Positions 1-12,201 of a stretch of DNA of 64,000 nucleotides are shown one piece after another. Location: positions 515,382-579,381 of the forward strand of contig ML976986.1 of assembly GCA_010015675.1 (NCBI GenBank), read 5' to 3'. The stretch's first letter is position 1. The number at the start of each line of letters is the position of its first letter. The stretch is from Byssothecium circinans. Its lineage: Eukaryota > Ascomycota > Dothideomycetes > Pleosporales > Massarinaceae. The position numbers and the translations under genes were made by a program. Below the pieces are notes generated by a model. It was not told the DNA's origin and searched no databases. It was given only the letters and a program-made list of their open reading frames with translations.

Positions 1-1212
1 TCCATGATCTCCATAGCCGCTACGGGGATCCCTGCACGCATCACCTTCGATGCAGCTGCTGCAGCATCTCTCATCGTAGGGAAGGTCACAACAGCTACGC
101 TAGTCTCTTGCGGTATTACCGTCAGCTTAAGAGTGATCTCTGTGACAAGACCAAGCGTGCCCTCAGATCCAACGAAGAGACCAGTCAAATTATACCCAGC
201 CGAAGATTTTCTTGACAAGTCAGAAAAAAGCAACATACATGCCAACTATGTCACTTACCGGGGACGACGCCTTGTCTTAATGACCCTGCCGTCGGCGAGC
301 ACAACTGTCAGGTTGATCACCCAGTCTTTCATAGTTCCGTATCGCACAGCGTGAGTGCCACTACTATCGTCAGACACGATCAAACATGCACAGAGAGTAC
401 TCACCTGCAGCTCGTTCCGACCATTCCCCCACAACGAGCCGAGGGACCAGGATCGACCGGAAAGAAGAGACCAGAGCCCTTGATTTCCTCATTGAGACTC
501 ATCCAGGGCACGGAGGGCTGTACAACTACGTCCATACTGTGGCTGCACGTCAGTGCACCATGCAAGTACAGTAGTCAATGGGTCTATACATACTCGTCTG
601 CATGCAAGGATAAGATCTTATCCATGAATGAGAAGTCAATACTCATCCCTCCATACGGCGCAGAGAAATTACCCTCCAAGCTCGATCCTCCAGAATACGG
701 TATCATCGGTATCTTGTACTTATGGCAGACTTTCGCGATCTCAGATACTTCTTCTGTCGATTGCGGATAAGCAACAGCTACAGGGAGCTGATCGATATTG
801 ATCGATGACCATTCCGAGTAGCCGTGCCTAAACAGATCTTCATCATCGGTACTGATAGCATCCTCTCCGAGAGAGAATCTCAACTCGTGAACTGCCTGAG
901 TAAGATGTCAGCGTTACAATATAAAACGAGAGGCACTCATCAGCTTACGGCCTCCATTTGGGCTTTTGAGGCATAGTGCGGCCTGTTCGACTTCCAAGGC
1001 AGCTGAAATCTGAAAGTCTCATCGTTGGTGCCCGCATAGTAAGTCGTTGTTCCGGTTAAGGTTGTGAAGAGTAACACCTTGCTTGAGCTCCAGAATGGCT
1101 TTGGGAGAGCCTTGGGCCGGAAAGCTTTGTCGGCAGCGTTCGTCTGGTGGGTCCTAAATGTACCCCGCTTGAGGAATGGCGAAGCGAGCCGGGTTGCCGA
1201 ACGAAGAAACAT
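1..1212 (-). CDS. dld1: D-lactate dehydrogenase (cytochrome), mitochondrial, 5' part
   Basis: FAD-linked oxidase that oxidises D-lactate to pyruvate and passes electrons to cytochrome c; expected in the mitochondrial inner membrane or intermembrane space. The start is the ATG at 1212. Exons read as 1212-949, 895-594, 542-405, 360-259 and 210 to beyond base 1, and all junctions keep frame. The N-terminus ([17 protein letters not shown]) is basic and hydroxylated like a mitochondrial presequence, followed by a hydrophobic stretch. FAD_binding_4 motifs are clear: [39 protein letters not shown] and [11 protein letters not shown]. The C-terminal FAD-oxidase half lies outside the window. The gene is divergent from the coiled-coil gene at 2843. 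Family assignment is secure; D-lactate rather than another 2-hydroxy acid as substrate is inferred from the motifs. Confidence 0.9.
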
Positions 1213-2842
1213 TTCGTTTATCGATAACGGATTATGTCGAAATTGTCGTGAGATTCTGTGGTGTTTTCAGTCGCAGCGTTGTAGCCACGAGCGAAGGCCA
1301 TTAGTCTGCCTCGAGGCAGGTGGAACCCGATCTATAAAGGTGCAGTCAGAGAAGCGGAGATAATTTTCGGTATTAGCACAATAGAAGTGGGGAGCGGGAG
1401 CCTTTTGAGTCTAAACGCAGTTCCCGCGGCATGCTCTAGGTCATCGCAGGCCAACGCAGGCCAACGCACAGGCAAATGACGCTCCCAAAGCTTGTCAGAT
1501 ATCTCGGCTTAGACCAGTAGCAAAGAAGCTTGCTGAACCATACCCATTCCAGTGCCAATTTTTTTTCCGGCACACGTAACAATTTAGTCACAGTTGGCGA
1601 GAAAGAAGGCTGCATGATCAGCTGCAGGGGCTCAAAGAAGCAAATTCGCGGGGGAAACATGGAAAGGGATGCTTTTATTGACATGCATACTGTCGCGTGA
1701 CGAGCGCTAGGCGTCCAACTCCGTTCGATGTGGACAGGGAAAACGGTGTCATCCGAAGCGGTGGCTCGCCACGGTCCCTGTTCTCGTTGAGCCTCTGCCA
1801 TATTTGCTTTTTTGGAGACGAGCTGAGCGGATACTGCAAGGTTCGAATGGTCTGAACATATGGACCCAACGCATGCAGCGATCATTGATCATAACCTGAT
1901 GGCTTCGAGGCTCGAGTGGCTCGCTCCGCTAGACCGAGGCGAAAGGAACTCCTCTTAGTAAGGCATCATGTGAATCCTAAATTGTTCCGTTAGTCAGTAG
2001 TAGGATCGGACCCTCGAAATTCCAGGCCCTGCCGTTCGGGATGGTGGCGGAACACGCAGCCCTGCGCCATCCCACTTTTCGCACCCAAACATGCACCGTG
2101 CTTCAAAGAAAACTGCTGCACTGAACAATCGATCAATGAGGGGGTGTAAAGCTTGCGAGGCATGTGCGGGATAAGATGTCGTTCTTGGCGTCCACATGTA
2201 TTATCAATGGCCCGAATCGCCCTAGGTGCCTAGCCTCACTAATAACACGTTACTCCCTCGTCACCGTCCCGCAGACACCACAAACAAACGCTTCATCCAA
2301 AGTCAAATGCGCTCCAGCATCCGCCTCCTGTGTCTTCTGTGTCAGTCGTTTCTGCCATGAAGGATTCGCCAGATGTTCTAATTCTACCGGCTTCTGATTG
2401 GCCCCGATTGTGACATCCATACTGTGTGCATGCTTCAGACCACGCGGTTGAAAGAATTCCCCGCACATATAATACTATCTCACTAAAAACTACCTACAAT
2501 AACTAACACGTTAATTACTCTCTACTTTAACAAAACATAGAATTGTAAAGCTCGGCCTGCTCTATTACGTAGGAGTAAGAAGAGGTTAAAAGGGCTTCGT
2601 TGGGTGTAGGTAAGTATAAGGTAAAGTTTTTTAGTGTGCGGCGAATTGTTTCAATCGCGTGAGACGCCGACGGCTGCCGACGCCGACCCGATCGCAACCT
2701 TGGCAATTCGTCCAACCATCGATGCGTCATCACCCTAGGCAACTCACTACCTCGCTTCCCAAACAAATACCATTGTATGTATCTACTCGACAACACAGAC
2801 TATCTGCACAACCAACTGCACGCAACCGATAGACATTCAACC
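1213..2842. other. intergenic region between divergent genes
   Basis: I see no supportable gene here. The longest open frame is a 149-codon one on the minus strand (1436-1885) without any recognisable motif or codon pattern. Bases 2466-2645 are A+T-rich and look like a decayed repeat (listed separately). The rest presumably holds promoters and leaders of the two divergent genes. Confidence 0.5.
2466..2645. repeat. A+T-rich stretch, possible decayed repeat
   Basis: The run is strikingly A+T-rich compared with flanking DNA and is dense in TAA/TTA trinucleotides. This is the appearance left by old transposon copies after C-to-T decay (RIP) in filamentous ascomycetes. No terminal repeat or coding remnant is visible, so the identity is open. 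Confidence 0.25.
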
Positions 2843-5800
2843 ATGGCTCAATCAAAGACAGAACTATCGATTGAGTTGGACAGGGTGATTGGGTGTTCAT
2901 ATCCAGCTTCGCTCGCCGTAAGTCAATTCTTCTGTCTTTAAATAACCGCATCTCCGAAACTTGGCATGTGCAGTCGTGCTCTCATGACTCGCGTTATATA
3001 CATATTGTAACTATCACTGACGAAAGTAGAACCTCGCGAAACACCTTGCTGTTGCCGATGTGCTCGACATTCGGGCTCTTGTCAGTGATCGTGCGCCTTG
3101 TGCTATCTCAAAGCTAGCTTCCATTGTTATTGAAGCCCTTCCCCTATGGCACCACACGATTGATGTTTTGCGCGCTCTCTGTCAGTCTTGAGGTCATATG
3201 GAGACGTATAGCCAAAAAAAACTTACAGTATAGTAGCCGAATGCCCGGTGTTCAGTGAGACTCTGCTCACTCAGAGTCCTCGACTACTCAACGACCTGCT
3301 CAGCGTGGCAAACGCGTCGCAGAATGGCTTTGAAGAGGTATGTTGTACATATGGATGGAGATAGCCCTGGAGGTAAACAAATGACTCGTGGCTCTGATTC
3401 ACTAACGTGCGCGCAGTATGCACAACTGTGCACTACACTTCTGTCCCGCCCGCTCCCTCACACGGTTCCTCTGCCTGCAAGTGCTCATGCCTTCTTCATA
3501 AGCGTCTTCAAGCAAGCAAAAACGTCGGATATACCAGAATCAGATGCTTTGAAGAGTAAGTCGAGAAAGCATTGCTATCTCTGTACTTTCTGACACGTTG
3601 TAGGTCTTTACTACATGCTAAAAGGAGCATGTAAGGGTTTACTCAACCTACTGCCCGTCGCTACCAGGGATACGTTCGAAGAAAACCTAGGCTCCATGAT
3701 CAAGAAGCTTCACGAAGCAGAGTACTCAATCTTAAGTCTTTGGTGCTTTGGACTCACGATAATTGCGGAGCATCCTGACGCTCTCGACAGTGGTGTTCGC
3801 GTGAGCACGTCTGCCTTGCAATGGAAGGCAAAGGCTGGGTCGAGAGTGTTCGAGAGGGACATACAGAAGACACTCAAGATCTTAGTTCTGCGTGTCACAT
3901 GGGTTATGAAAGAAGGTGTAGGCTTTTCCGACACGGAAATACTTGAAGGCATACGAATCGCCAGTCGTGCTTTGCGCCTCGTGGAACAGTGGAAACGAGA
4001 TGAATGGGCAGCGCAAGCTGCAAACTCGCTCACAAAATTGTCCTCGAAGCTACGATGCGAGGACATCAACCCTGCCATCCAACTTGAAGCACTATGCTTT
4101 TATGCTCTGAGCGCAGGTAGTCGTGGGCTCCCCTCAGATTTTATTGCAAGATACGCAAATGCAATAACGAGAGTAATGGCCGTGATAGATACCGACTGCT
4201 TTGCGGAGTGTCTGTCAGCATCATTGTCGCTTTTCGCAGTAAGTCTCTCCCGGTAGATTGTAAACAACATCTAACGTCGAAGTAGCCCCACATGCAGGAG
4301 TATCAAGCAAGCCAAATTCTAATAGCGATATTGCAATCAAACGTCTCGCCTGTCTCCGCCCTTCGTATGGCGAATGCAAGGGTGCTATGCGATGAGATGG
4401 ATGCCGTAGTTCTCGGTTGTCCACATTTCCGAAATCTGCTTGTGGTAGCGACATCCTCAAAAGACGTTCAGGAAGCAATTGACAACTTCCTCCGGGTCGA
4501 TGTAGGCTTCGGAGACGCAAAAGCTCAGAGTTGCTCAACGTATACTGCCATGACGCACCGAGAGTTGGTTTCAGCAACAATTTCCACCATGCTGTCGACG
4601 ACCTTTCTCTCTAAAGGATCGGAATCAGCTGTTCCGCATGCCTTTGGTCACGCTCTTCTGAAGAAGCGGCGGCTTCTTCCGGTCGCCTCAAATCGGTGCA
4701 CTCATACCATCAACTCTGGAAGCCTCCCCTCTTTATCCCTGTTTCAACAAGAGTGTACGCCTTTGTCTGGTAATCATCTCCAAGACTGGAAAGAGCGTCT
4801 TCATAGCGAACTGGAGAACCAGGACAAATACCAGCGAGATGCCATCGTTCGGAATGTTGCTCGGATTTGCCATAATCTCGAAATTCGCTGTGAAACAGTG
4901 GAAGCACCTCTTTTCCAGGAGAGAGAAAAGTCTGCCCAACTTTCCAAGCAAATGATGAGCTTGCGGGAAGAGATAAAAGCGCTCAAGGTCAGGCGTTGGG
5001 AGGATAGTGAACATTGCGCAGCCCTGGAGACCGAGAAAGACGCCCTCGAATCCGAGAAAGAGCGTGTTGAGGAACAGAAGAAGCGACTCGAAATCGATTG
5101 TGAACGACTCCAAGAGAATTTTGAGATTGTAACCATCGAAGCAGAGAAGGATCTACATGAAGCGAGAGAGGCCTTTTCCGCTAAAGAACTGCAATTCCAA
5201 TCGGTTGTGCTTGGCCACGAAGAGAACACCCGTACCCTTGGGAATTCACTGGAGGGGGCAAAACAGACTATCAACGCTATCTCCGACAGGCTGAATGAAG
5301 AGAAAGGAAAAGGCCGTGATCTCGCTGATGCGTACAAGGATCTACAGGATCGTCTAGATGCAACACGACATGAGCTTGCCAGCGAACAAACAGTACGAGC
5401 TCGACAAAAGACCGAACTGTCTCGACTCGAGCATGAGAATTCCGATCTACAAAAACAATTACAAGATACAGAATCGAATCTCACGACTACGACTGAACGC
5501 CTTAGTGAGCTTCAAGTTCAATATCATGAGTCCACTCGGTCCTCAAACGAAGCCTTGCAGAAATTGGAAGAACAGCACGAGAATGGTCTGAAAATTGCGA
5601 CGTTAAAGGCGGAGGAAGAACACGAGCGTATAAATGGCGAACTTCAAGATGCTGTGCGAAACGGCCGAGAACTCCAAAGGTCTTGTCTCGATGCTCAGAA
5701 CGATCGTGATCAGCTTCGCTCGGTAGTCCACAAACTTGAAGCGGAAGCACAAGAATCCGCCGAAGCGGCTCTAGAGAAGGACCATGAGATATTGGTGCTG

Positions 5801-6442
5801 AAATCTCAGGTCGCGCTGCTGAAATCTCAAGTTGCCGACTGGCAAACAATGAGACAGACAATGCTTGCAACTTTACAGCCCCCACCTGATGCAGCATTGG
5901 CACCACGTCGTATCCACGAGGCTGCTGATCCCCATCCTGCACACTCGCATCGACGTCGAAGGTCAGTGGCTCAGGTGCAAAGTATTCAGGCGCCAATCGG
6001 TACACAGACCATCTCTAGCACTACGATGGAAAATGTCGCAGATGCATCGTTCACATCATCCGACTCTCCTTCTCCAAACGGCTCGACTCCAAAGCGGCCT
6101 AAACCGCGCCCCCAGGCGTCGTTCAAGGCTCCAGCTATGCGCTCAAATCACGGTAACAAGTCCTCCAAGTCAGCAACGAAGAAATCGTCGTCTGCGAAAC
6201 GTCCAGCGCTGCAACCTGTCTCACCGAATTGACGGCACACGACCTTTGGCTTTCCTGTTCCCGAAGAAATAGAGCAGCAGGACCGTGAGCAAAGCCTGCC
6301 TGTGAGAAAGCGCCGTGGGAGCTTGCAAGAAAAGGAGCGAATGGACTTCGAGACGCACAGTTTCATCACAGGGACCCCGTTCATCTCAACTTCGGGGCAG
6401 ATACTCGAGGAAGAAGGCGATTCTATGACTATTGAACTTTAA
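2843..6442 (+). CDS. large coiled-coil protein of unknown function, with in-frame TGA
   Basis: I do not recognise this protein. Exons read as 2843-2917, 3030-3180, 3234-3337, 3417-3555, 3604-4238 and 4286 onward; all junctions use GT..AG and keep frame. The first ~500 residues look like alpha-helical solenoid without a clear motif. Residues ~540-890 are a strong, charged coiled coil rich in E, K, Q and L. After that comes a basic, Ser/Pro-rich tail with KRPKPRPQ and several SK/KK pairs, possibly a nuclear or microtubule-binding region. The frame meets TGA at 6230-6232 (1016 residues), yet the same frame stays open for 69 further sense codons to TAA at 6440-6442 and encodes a plausible acidic tail (FGFPVPEE, THSFITGTPF). 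Readthrough, a small intron over the stop, or a mutation or sequence error are all possible. Confidence 0.75.
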
Positions 6443-7250
6443 GTTTCATAGGCCATACGTATGCGGATCGAATTGTTGTATTACTGAATACCCATTTTTG
6501 GTTGCTTACACGGGTGTTTGCATGAGGAGCAATTGCTCCTTTAAAGAGTATTTTTATCAAGTTCGATCAATATCACGTTCCAACTGTCCTGCGAAATTCT
6601 TATATTCATTCTTTATGCTTTGGGGTTGAGTGTTGTCCTCTTCTACCTGTTGTTCGGGAGAAAGTCCTGCCGTTGCATCCGCCGTCTGCACGTTCCCGTC
6701 AATTGAGACACACATCCCGCTCTACCTCACTTATGACACAAACCAACAGTCCTTGTCTCAAACATCTTGCTTACCCCTTACAGACTTCGTTCGTTATTAT
6801 AATCTCTCTCACTTACTGATACAATCTAACTAGCGTCAAGCGGTTGCTCTCAACAGCCTATATACCTCTCCCACGTCTTGACAACCCACCTCCAACGTAC
6901 GACTACATCCGCCCTACATATGCAGTTTTGATCAGACAGCCCAACCTCCAATTGCTTACATCAGTTATTGAGATTACCACCACTGTGTCTCCACCGAATT
7001 TCCACTACTCACCCGAAGTGTGGGCGTTTGCTACTTCAAGATTTCCGGGCGAGCAAACGAGTGGCAGCTCAAGTCACCAGATCCCCAGCCTCGACTCGCT
7101 CCATAGATCCGTTCCGACATCACACCGACTTTCACCATAGAGCTGCTCCTTCCAATTCGACGGACGCTCTTTCATGCTAATTTCCGAAGCCGGCTTCACT
7201 GTCGCGCTTTCCGCTTGTGCTGCGTTTACGTCAACGTAAATAAAGACACC
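6443..7250. other. intergenic region and RdRP 5' leader
   Basis: No gene seen. The C/T-rich stretches from ~6700 on look like a fungal promoter and leader. A bZIP-type palindrome lies just before the RdRP start codon (separate entry). Confidence 0.5.
7225..7240. promoter_or_regulatory. CRE/bZIP-like palindrome before the RdRP start
   Basis: Arms TTTACGT and ACGTAAA are perfect reverse complements separated by two bases, and the site contains TTACGTCA, a CRE-like octamer. It ends 10 bases before the ATG at 7251, so it lies in the leader or at the transcription start. Function is inferred from the motif only. Confidence 0.3.
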
Positions 7251-10200
7251 ATGACAGACCCATCGCTTCCCTCTACCGCCCCTTTTCTCTTGCGCCCCGT
7301 CTCCCATTCTACGCCGCCATACAACTCTACCAACAACGAGTACAATTCCGACCTCAGCTCGGAATCGAGCGGCTCCAGAATGAGGCCCGGCAACCGGCAA
7401 GGCGAGAAGCGCAGCTACAATAGTGGTCCCATGAGGAACAACACCGGTTGCCCGATCATCAAGTTTCCGAATACTCCTACTCGTGGATTTGGTAGATCTT
7501 CTCCAGCCTCCGATTCTACGGTTGTTAACACTCCACCATCGTCACACAACTCACCGACAAGCTACCACAACGGCAACAATACCAACATGGTCCACGGCCA
7601 GAATGGGACCTCGTTCCAGCTGCATTCCAATACTCAAGGACCCAGTCGACACGACACTCGCGGAGCATACACAAACAGCCGGCCCGTCGTGCGTTCCAAC
7701 CACCACAATTGGATCGACCGGCAGGAGCAGAAAGTGAGGATTTCCCACATTGCGAAGAACACCAAGCTTCGGGAGATTTACAAGAGGCTTTCCCAGTATG
7801 GAGCTATCGCGAGGGTCGAGAAGGCTGGTGAACACGCCTTCGTCACCTTCCAGTAAGTGGATTGTAATACCGTGAAGTGCCTTGCTGACTTGGGAACTTA
7901 GACCACCGCCACACTCAGACATATTCCGCGACCGAGTGTACATCAACTCAAGTCATGTAAGGATCGAGGTGGCCAGCATTCGACGCTTTCCAGTACTCAG
8001 CCCAGTCGTTTCCACGAAGCATTACTTCGAAGACAATGTCTTGTATGCCGACTCAATCGACTTCGGCATCATACTAGCTGAGAAGACCTTGCACGTCATG
8101 AGGAGCGCAGATGCATACAAAGAGGTCAAAGTGACCCTCAGCTTAGGCGAACGTAAAGAGCTCGACGTCCAGTTCCCATTGATGATCGACGACAGCTTCA
8201 GAAAACTTCGCTTCCGCCTCCCACTCTCGCTCGCCAACCTGCTCTTCATGGTGAAGAACACGAAGACAGGAGGATACGACTTGATCATTCCCTTCGAATC
8301 CCCGCCACAATTTTTCATGCAGGCTAAAGACATCTCTAAGACATTTGGAGAGAATGATAGGATCTGGCTTGACTGGTACTCGTGGTATCGGCAGACAGAC
8401 GTCGTCAATGCTGCCACCGCGGAGCGGCTGCGGAGTATCCCAGTAATGAACCACAAGGATGAAACCATCATTGACATTGGTGAGCCCCCACGAACTACAA
8501 TACTTGTGAATCACGCTTACCACTTCAGGTCGCTGGACGGCGTATCGAATTGTGCTGAATCCTGAAGATCTGGGTGGTCCCAAGTTCGGGGACTTCATCA
8601 GTGGGTTGTCCGATCACGGTGTCTCTGTTCAGGAGCTCGATGGATATACTCTCAAGGACGGGAGTGCCTCACCACTTCATTCGCTTCTCGAAGAGGAAAT
8701 CTCTGGTACTCACCCTCATCTAGAACCTTCGATCATGAAAGACGCTGCGTTCGGCGAGCTGCTCACTGGGCAAGTCAACCTTGGCTTCACCGTACGTTAT
8801 CAGCTTGAGGCCTGTTTGTCGAATGGCTACCTAAAAGAACATACGATGACAAGAGAATTCCTGGAGCGCCTAGCATCTATGCAACAGGATCAAGCTGTAT
8901 ACATCCTCGAAAAGGTCGCGGATCGTCAGTACACGTACTTGGACCCCATGAAAATCTTCGACATGCGTCTGAAGGTCGATTTGACTAAAAAGATACCGAG
9001 CTACTGCATCATGTCTCGATCTGCCAATATCACACCGACTATGATTCATGTCGGCACGCCTGTGGTTGAGACATCCAACCGCATCATTCGCAAGCATGAT
9101 GCGGATGCCGACCGTTTCATTCGTGTAAAATTCACCGATGAACAAACCGAAGGTCAGATTTTCAGCCAACACAACGACCGGTCAGACGCATTGTTTGACA
9201 GAGTCACACGAGCTATGAACAATGGCATCGTGGTTGCTGGTCGTTACTATGAGTTCTTAGCCTTCGGTAACTCACAGTTCCGGGAACATGGCGCATACTT
9301 TTATGCCCCCACCACCTCCAAGTCAGCAGATGATATACGGCAGTCGATGGGTCAATTCGACCACATCAGAACAGCTTCCAAGTTTGGAGCACGACTCGGC
9401 CAATGCTTCTCCACGACACGTGCAATTCGAAGCATCAATGTCAAGATCGAAATGATCCCTGATATCGAGCGGAATGGCTACACTTTTACCGATGGTGTTG
9501 GTCGAATATCGACCTTCCTGGCACAGATGGCTGCAAAAGAGCTAGGGCTGCCGAACCCATTCGATGACCCGCCATCTCTCTTCCAGTTCCGGCTCGGAGG
9601 CTGCAAAGGCGTCCTCGCACTCGACCCGAAAATCACCGGTAGCATGGTACAAATTCGACCAAGCCAATACAAATTCGAGGCCCAGAACGTGGGTCTGGAG
9701 ATTATCCGCGCTTCCGCGCTTGCTGTGGCATGTTTCAACCGACAATTAATCATCATCTTGTCGGCCCTTGGGGTGTCAGACATGATGTTCATCCGGAAGC
9801 AGCAAGAGATGGTCAACTATCTCGAGCGAGCTACAAAGGAGGAGACCATCGCCCTCGAAAAACTTCAGCGCAACATCGACTTAAACCAGACCTCGTTGAC
9901 GATGGCCGCCATGATCTTGGACGGTTTCATGAAGCACAAAGACCCGTTCATGATGTCGCTTCTCCAACTGTGGCGAGCGTACCATATCAAGTACCTTAAA
10001 GAGAAGGCTCGAATTGTCATCGAAGACGGTGCCTTTGTGCTTGGATGTGTTGACGAAACCGGTCTTCTCCATGGCCATCAGGATGATCCTCAATCCCGAC
10101 CAGATGCTAGTCGAGACGAGAAGCTGGCAACGCTGCCAGAGATCTTTCTGCAGATCTCCAATCCGGCCAAGAAGGGCCATTACAAGATAATTGAAGGTAT

Positions 10201-11683
10201 TTGTGTGCTGGCGCGTAACCCTTCTCTCCATGCTGGGGATGTTCGTATGGTTCGGGCCGTGAATAAGCCTGAGCTGCATCACCTCAAGAACGTCGTCGTC
10301 CTCCCTCAGACGGGCGATCGCGACCTAGCGAATATGTGCTCCGGAGGTGATCTTGATGGCGACGACTACATCGTGTTGTGGGACAGCGACTTCCTGCCAG
10401 AAGTCGTGAACGAACCCCCAATGGATTTCACTCCTGAGAAACCATTGGAATCCGAGGGGCCAATCACGGTCAAAGACATCACCAACTTCTTCGTCACGTA
10501 TATGAAGAAGGATTCTCTGCCTCAGATTGCTACCGCCCATCTTGCACAGGCGGACTTCAATGAGGACGGCGTTCGAGACGAGAAATGCCTCGAGTTGGCT
10601 CAGCTGCACTCGCAGGCCGTTGACTACCCCAAGAGCGGAATTCCTGCTGTCATGAGCCGTCACCTCAAGCCGTTAAAGAAGCCGCACTTCATGGAGAGCA
10701 AACACCGGCCCAAACGCAAGACCTACACTTCCAAGAAGATCCTTGGCATGCTGTACGATCAAGTCGATCTTGTCGACTTCAAGCCTTCCTACGAGAATCC
10801 GTTCGACAGCCGTATCCTGGAGGCTTTCCCGCTAGCCGAAGATGTGCTCAAGAAGGCTAGCGATATAAAGGAATCCTATGATTCGGCTTTGCGACGGCTA
10901 ATGGCAAAGCATGCTATCAAGACGGAGTTCGAAGCGTGGTCCGTGTTCGTGCTGTCCCACAATCTGGAAGCTCGCGATTACACCTTCGCCGAGGAGTTCG
11001 GCAGGACCATCGGTGTTCTGAAGAACCAGTTCCGCGACAGCTGTCAAGAAGCGGCTGGAGCTGCCACCCGAAATGACTTTGCCCAGATGGCACCTTTCAT
11101 CGCCGCCATGTACACTGTCACGGCGAGGGAGATGGGAGCTGCGCTGAAAGAGTGCGAGCAGACGAAGGTTGTTGCTAGTGGAATGGTCCCAGTGCGCAAG
11201 ATGGATCCCGAGAACATGCCTCTTATGTCGTTCCCCTGGCTGTTCGTTGCTGAGTTGGGCAAGATTGCCACACATACACAAGGCAATATTGACCGCCATC
11301 AGATACTAGTGCAGCAGGGCCTCCCGCAAAAGCACTTGAAGAAGCAGGCGAGTGTCGAACCTGGAACTGGCCTAGGTGAGATCGAGACGTCTCAGGGCGT
11401 GACGCATTTTGGAGAGCTTCTGAAGTTGGACTTCGCCAATTCCGGCGGAGTCCGCAAAGATATCAACCCCGATCAAGGGCAAATCGGCGATGCGCCGAGA
11501 AGCGTGACCTCTCATCCTCCTCCTCCTCCTCTTCCTAAATCACCATACACTACCGAAAAGTCTACCCTTCCATCAAACAACGACAAAGAGTCGAGGGAAT
11601 CGAACCAGACGGCAGAAGTTGCTGTCCTTGAGCAGGCGGCCAAGGGCGGAACGGCGTTGGACCTCCTCCTGCGGTTCGCATGA
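7251..11683 (+). CDS. RNA-dependent RNA polymerase (RNA silencing)
   Basis: Cellular RdRP of the eukaryotic silencing family, which copies single-stranded RNA to dsRNA for Dicer. Exons: 7251-7852, 7902-8479, 8529-11683 (1444 residues). An open frame extends upstream of 7251 only by non-ATG codons, so the ATG at 7251 is chosen. The N-terminus is low-complexity (Ser/Asn/Pro), followed at ~160-200 by an RRM-like segment (KVRISHIAKNT ... HAFVTFQ) as in SAD-1/plant RDR-type enzymes. The catalytic domain includes DGVGRIS, and the hallmark metal-binding loop DLDGD sits at about residues 1001-1005 within SGGDLDGDDYIVLWD. The tail is Pro-rich. Fungal relatives act in quelling, meiotic silencing or epimutation. 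Which paralogue this is (QDE-1, SAD-1 or RRP3 type) cannot be settled by eye; the RRM-like segment favours the SAD-1 side. Confidence 0.95.
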
Positions 11684-12201
11684 GTCCGCAGTGTCCGGTC
11701 CCAGTAAAAGCATTGAGTGTGTATTTGTACGGTGTATGACTAGATGATTTCTTCATGGGCTTTGGAGACGGGAGAATTTGTGCGTTATCACTGTGGAGCA
11801 GCATTTTGCGGTGAAATGGGTAAAAACAAAAGCATTTCATAGAAAAAGTACCAAAAAAAATTCAAAGAATAGAAAAACAAAAGAAGTTTCAGTGCTGCGA
11901 GTGAAGACTGTGATAATGCGAGGAAGGTGAGGGTTTAGCGATCTATGTCTGTCGTGTTCTGCTATCGATAAGTACGAAGGATTCGGCGGCGTTGTCGAGA
12001 AAAGCTCAACAGAAGTGATCCAGATCCGTAATTTTTCCTTGGAAATACTAAAGCAAACGAGTGCTAAAACCTTTTCCGGGACCTAGAAAAGTATCCCGAC
12101 TCGGGACATTGTTGATTAACAGCTTAGGGAGCGTCTCCTTCGTGCCTTACGCCCAATTTACGCCCGCCTCTCCGCGGGTGCAGACTCAAGGATCGTCCAT
12201 C
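11684..12201. other. intergenic region, RdRP 3' end and elp6 promoter
   Basis: No gene seen. An A-rich tract at 11820-11885 may be part of the RdRP 3' untranslated region. The frame of the next gene is open upstream to 12061 but has no ATG before 12202. Confidence 0.5.

Noticed and set aside
1436..1885. 149-codon minus-strand frame with ATG
   Set aside because: No motif, no codon pattern and no splice partners; likely chance.
4801..5484. 227-codon minus-strand frame, Ser/Arg-rich
   Set aside because: Antisense of the Glu/Lys coiled coil; its composition is the mirror of GAG/AAG codons.
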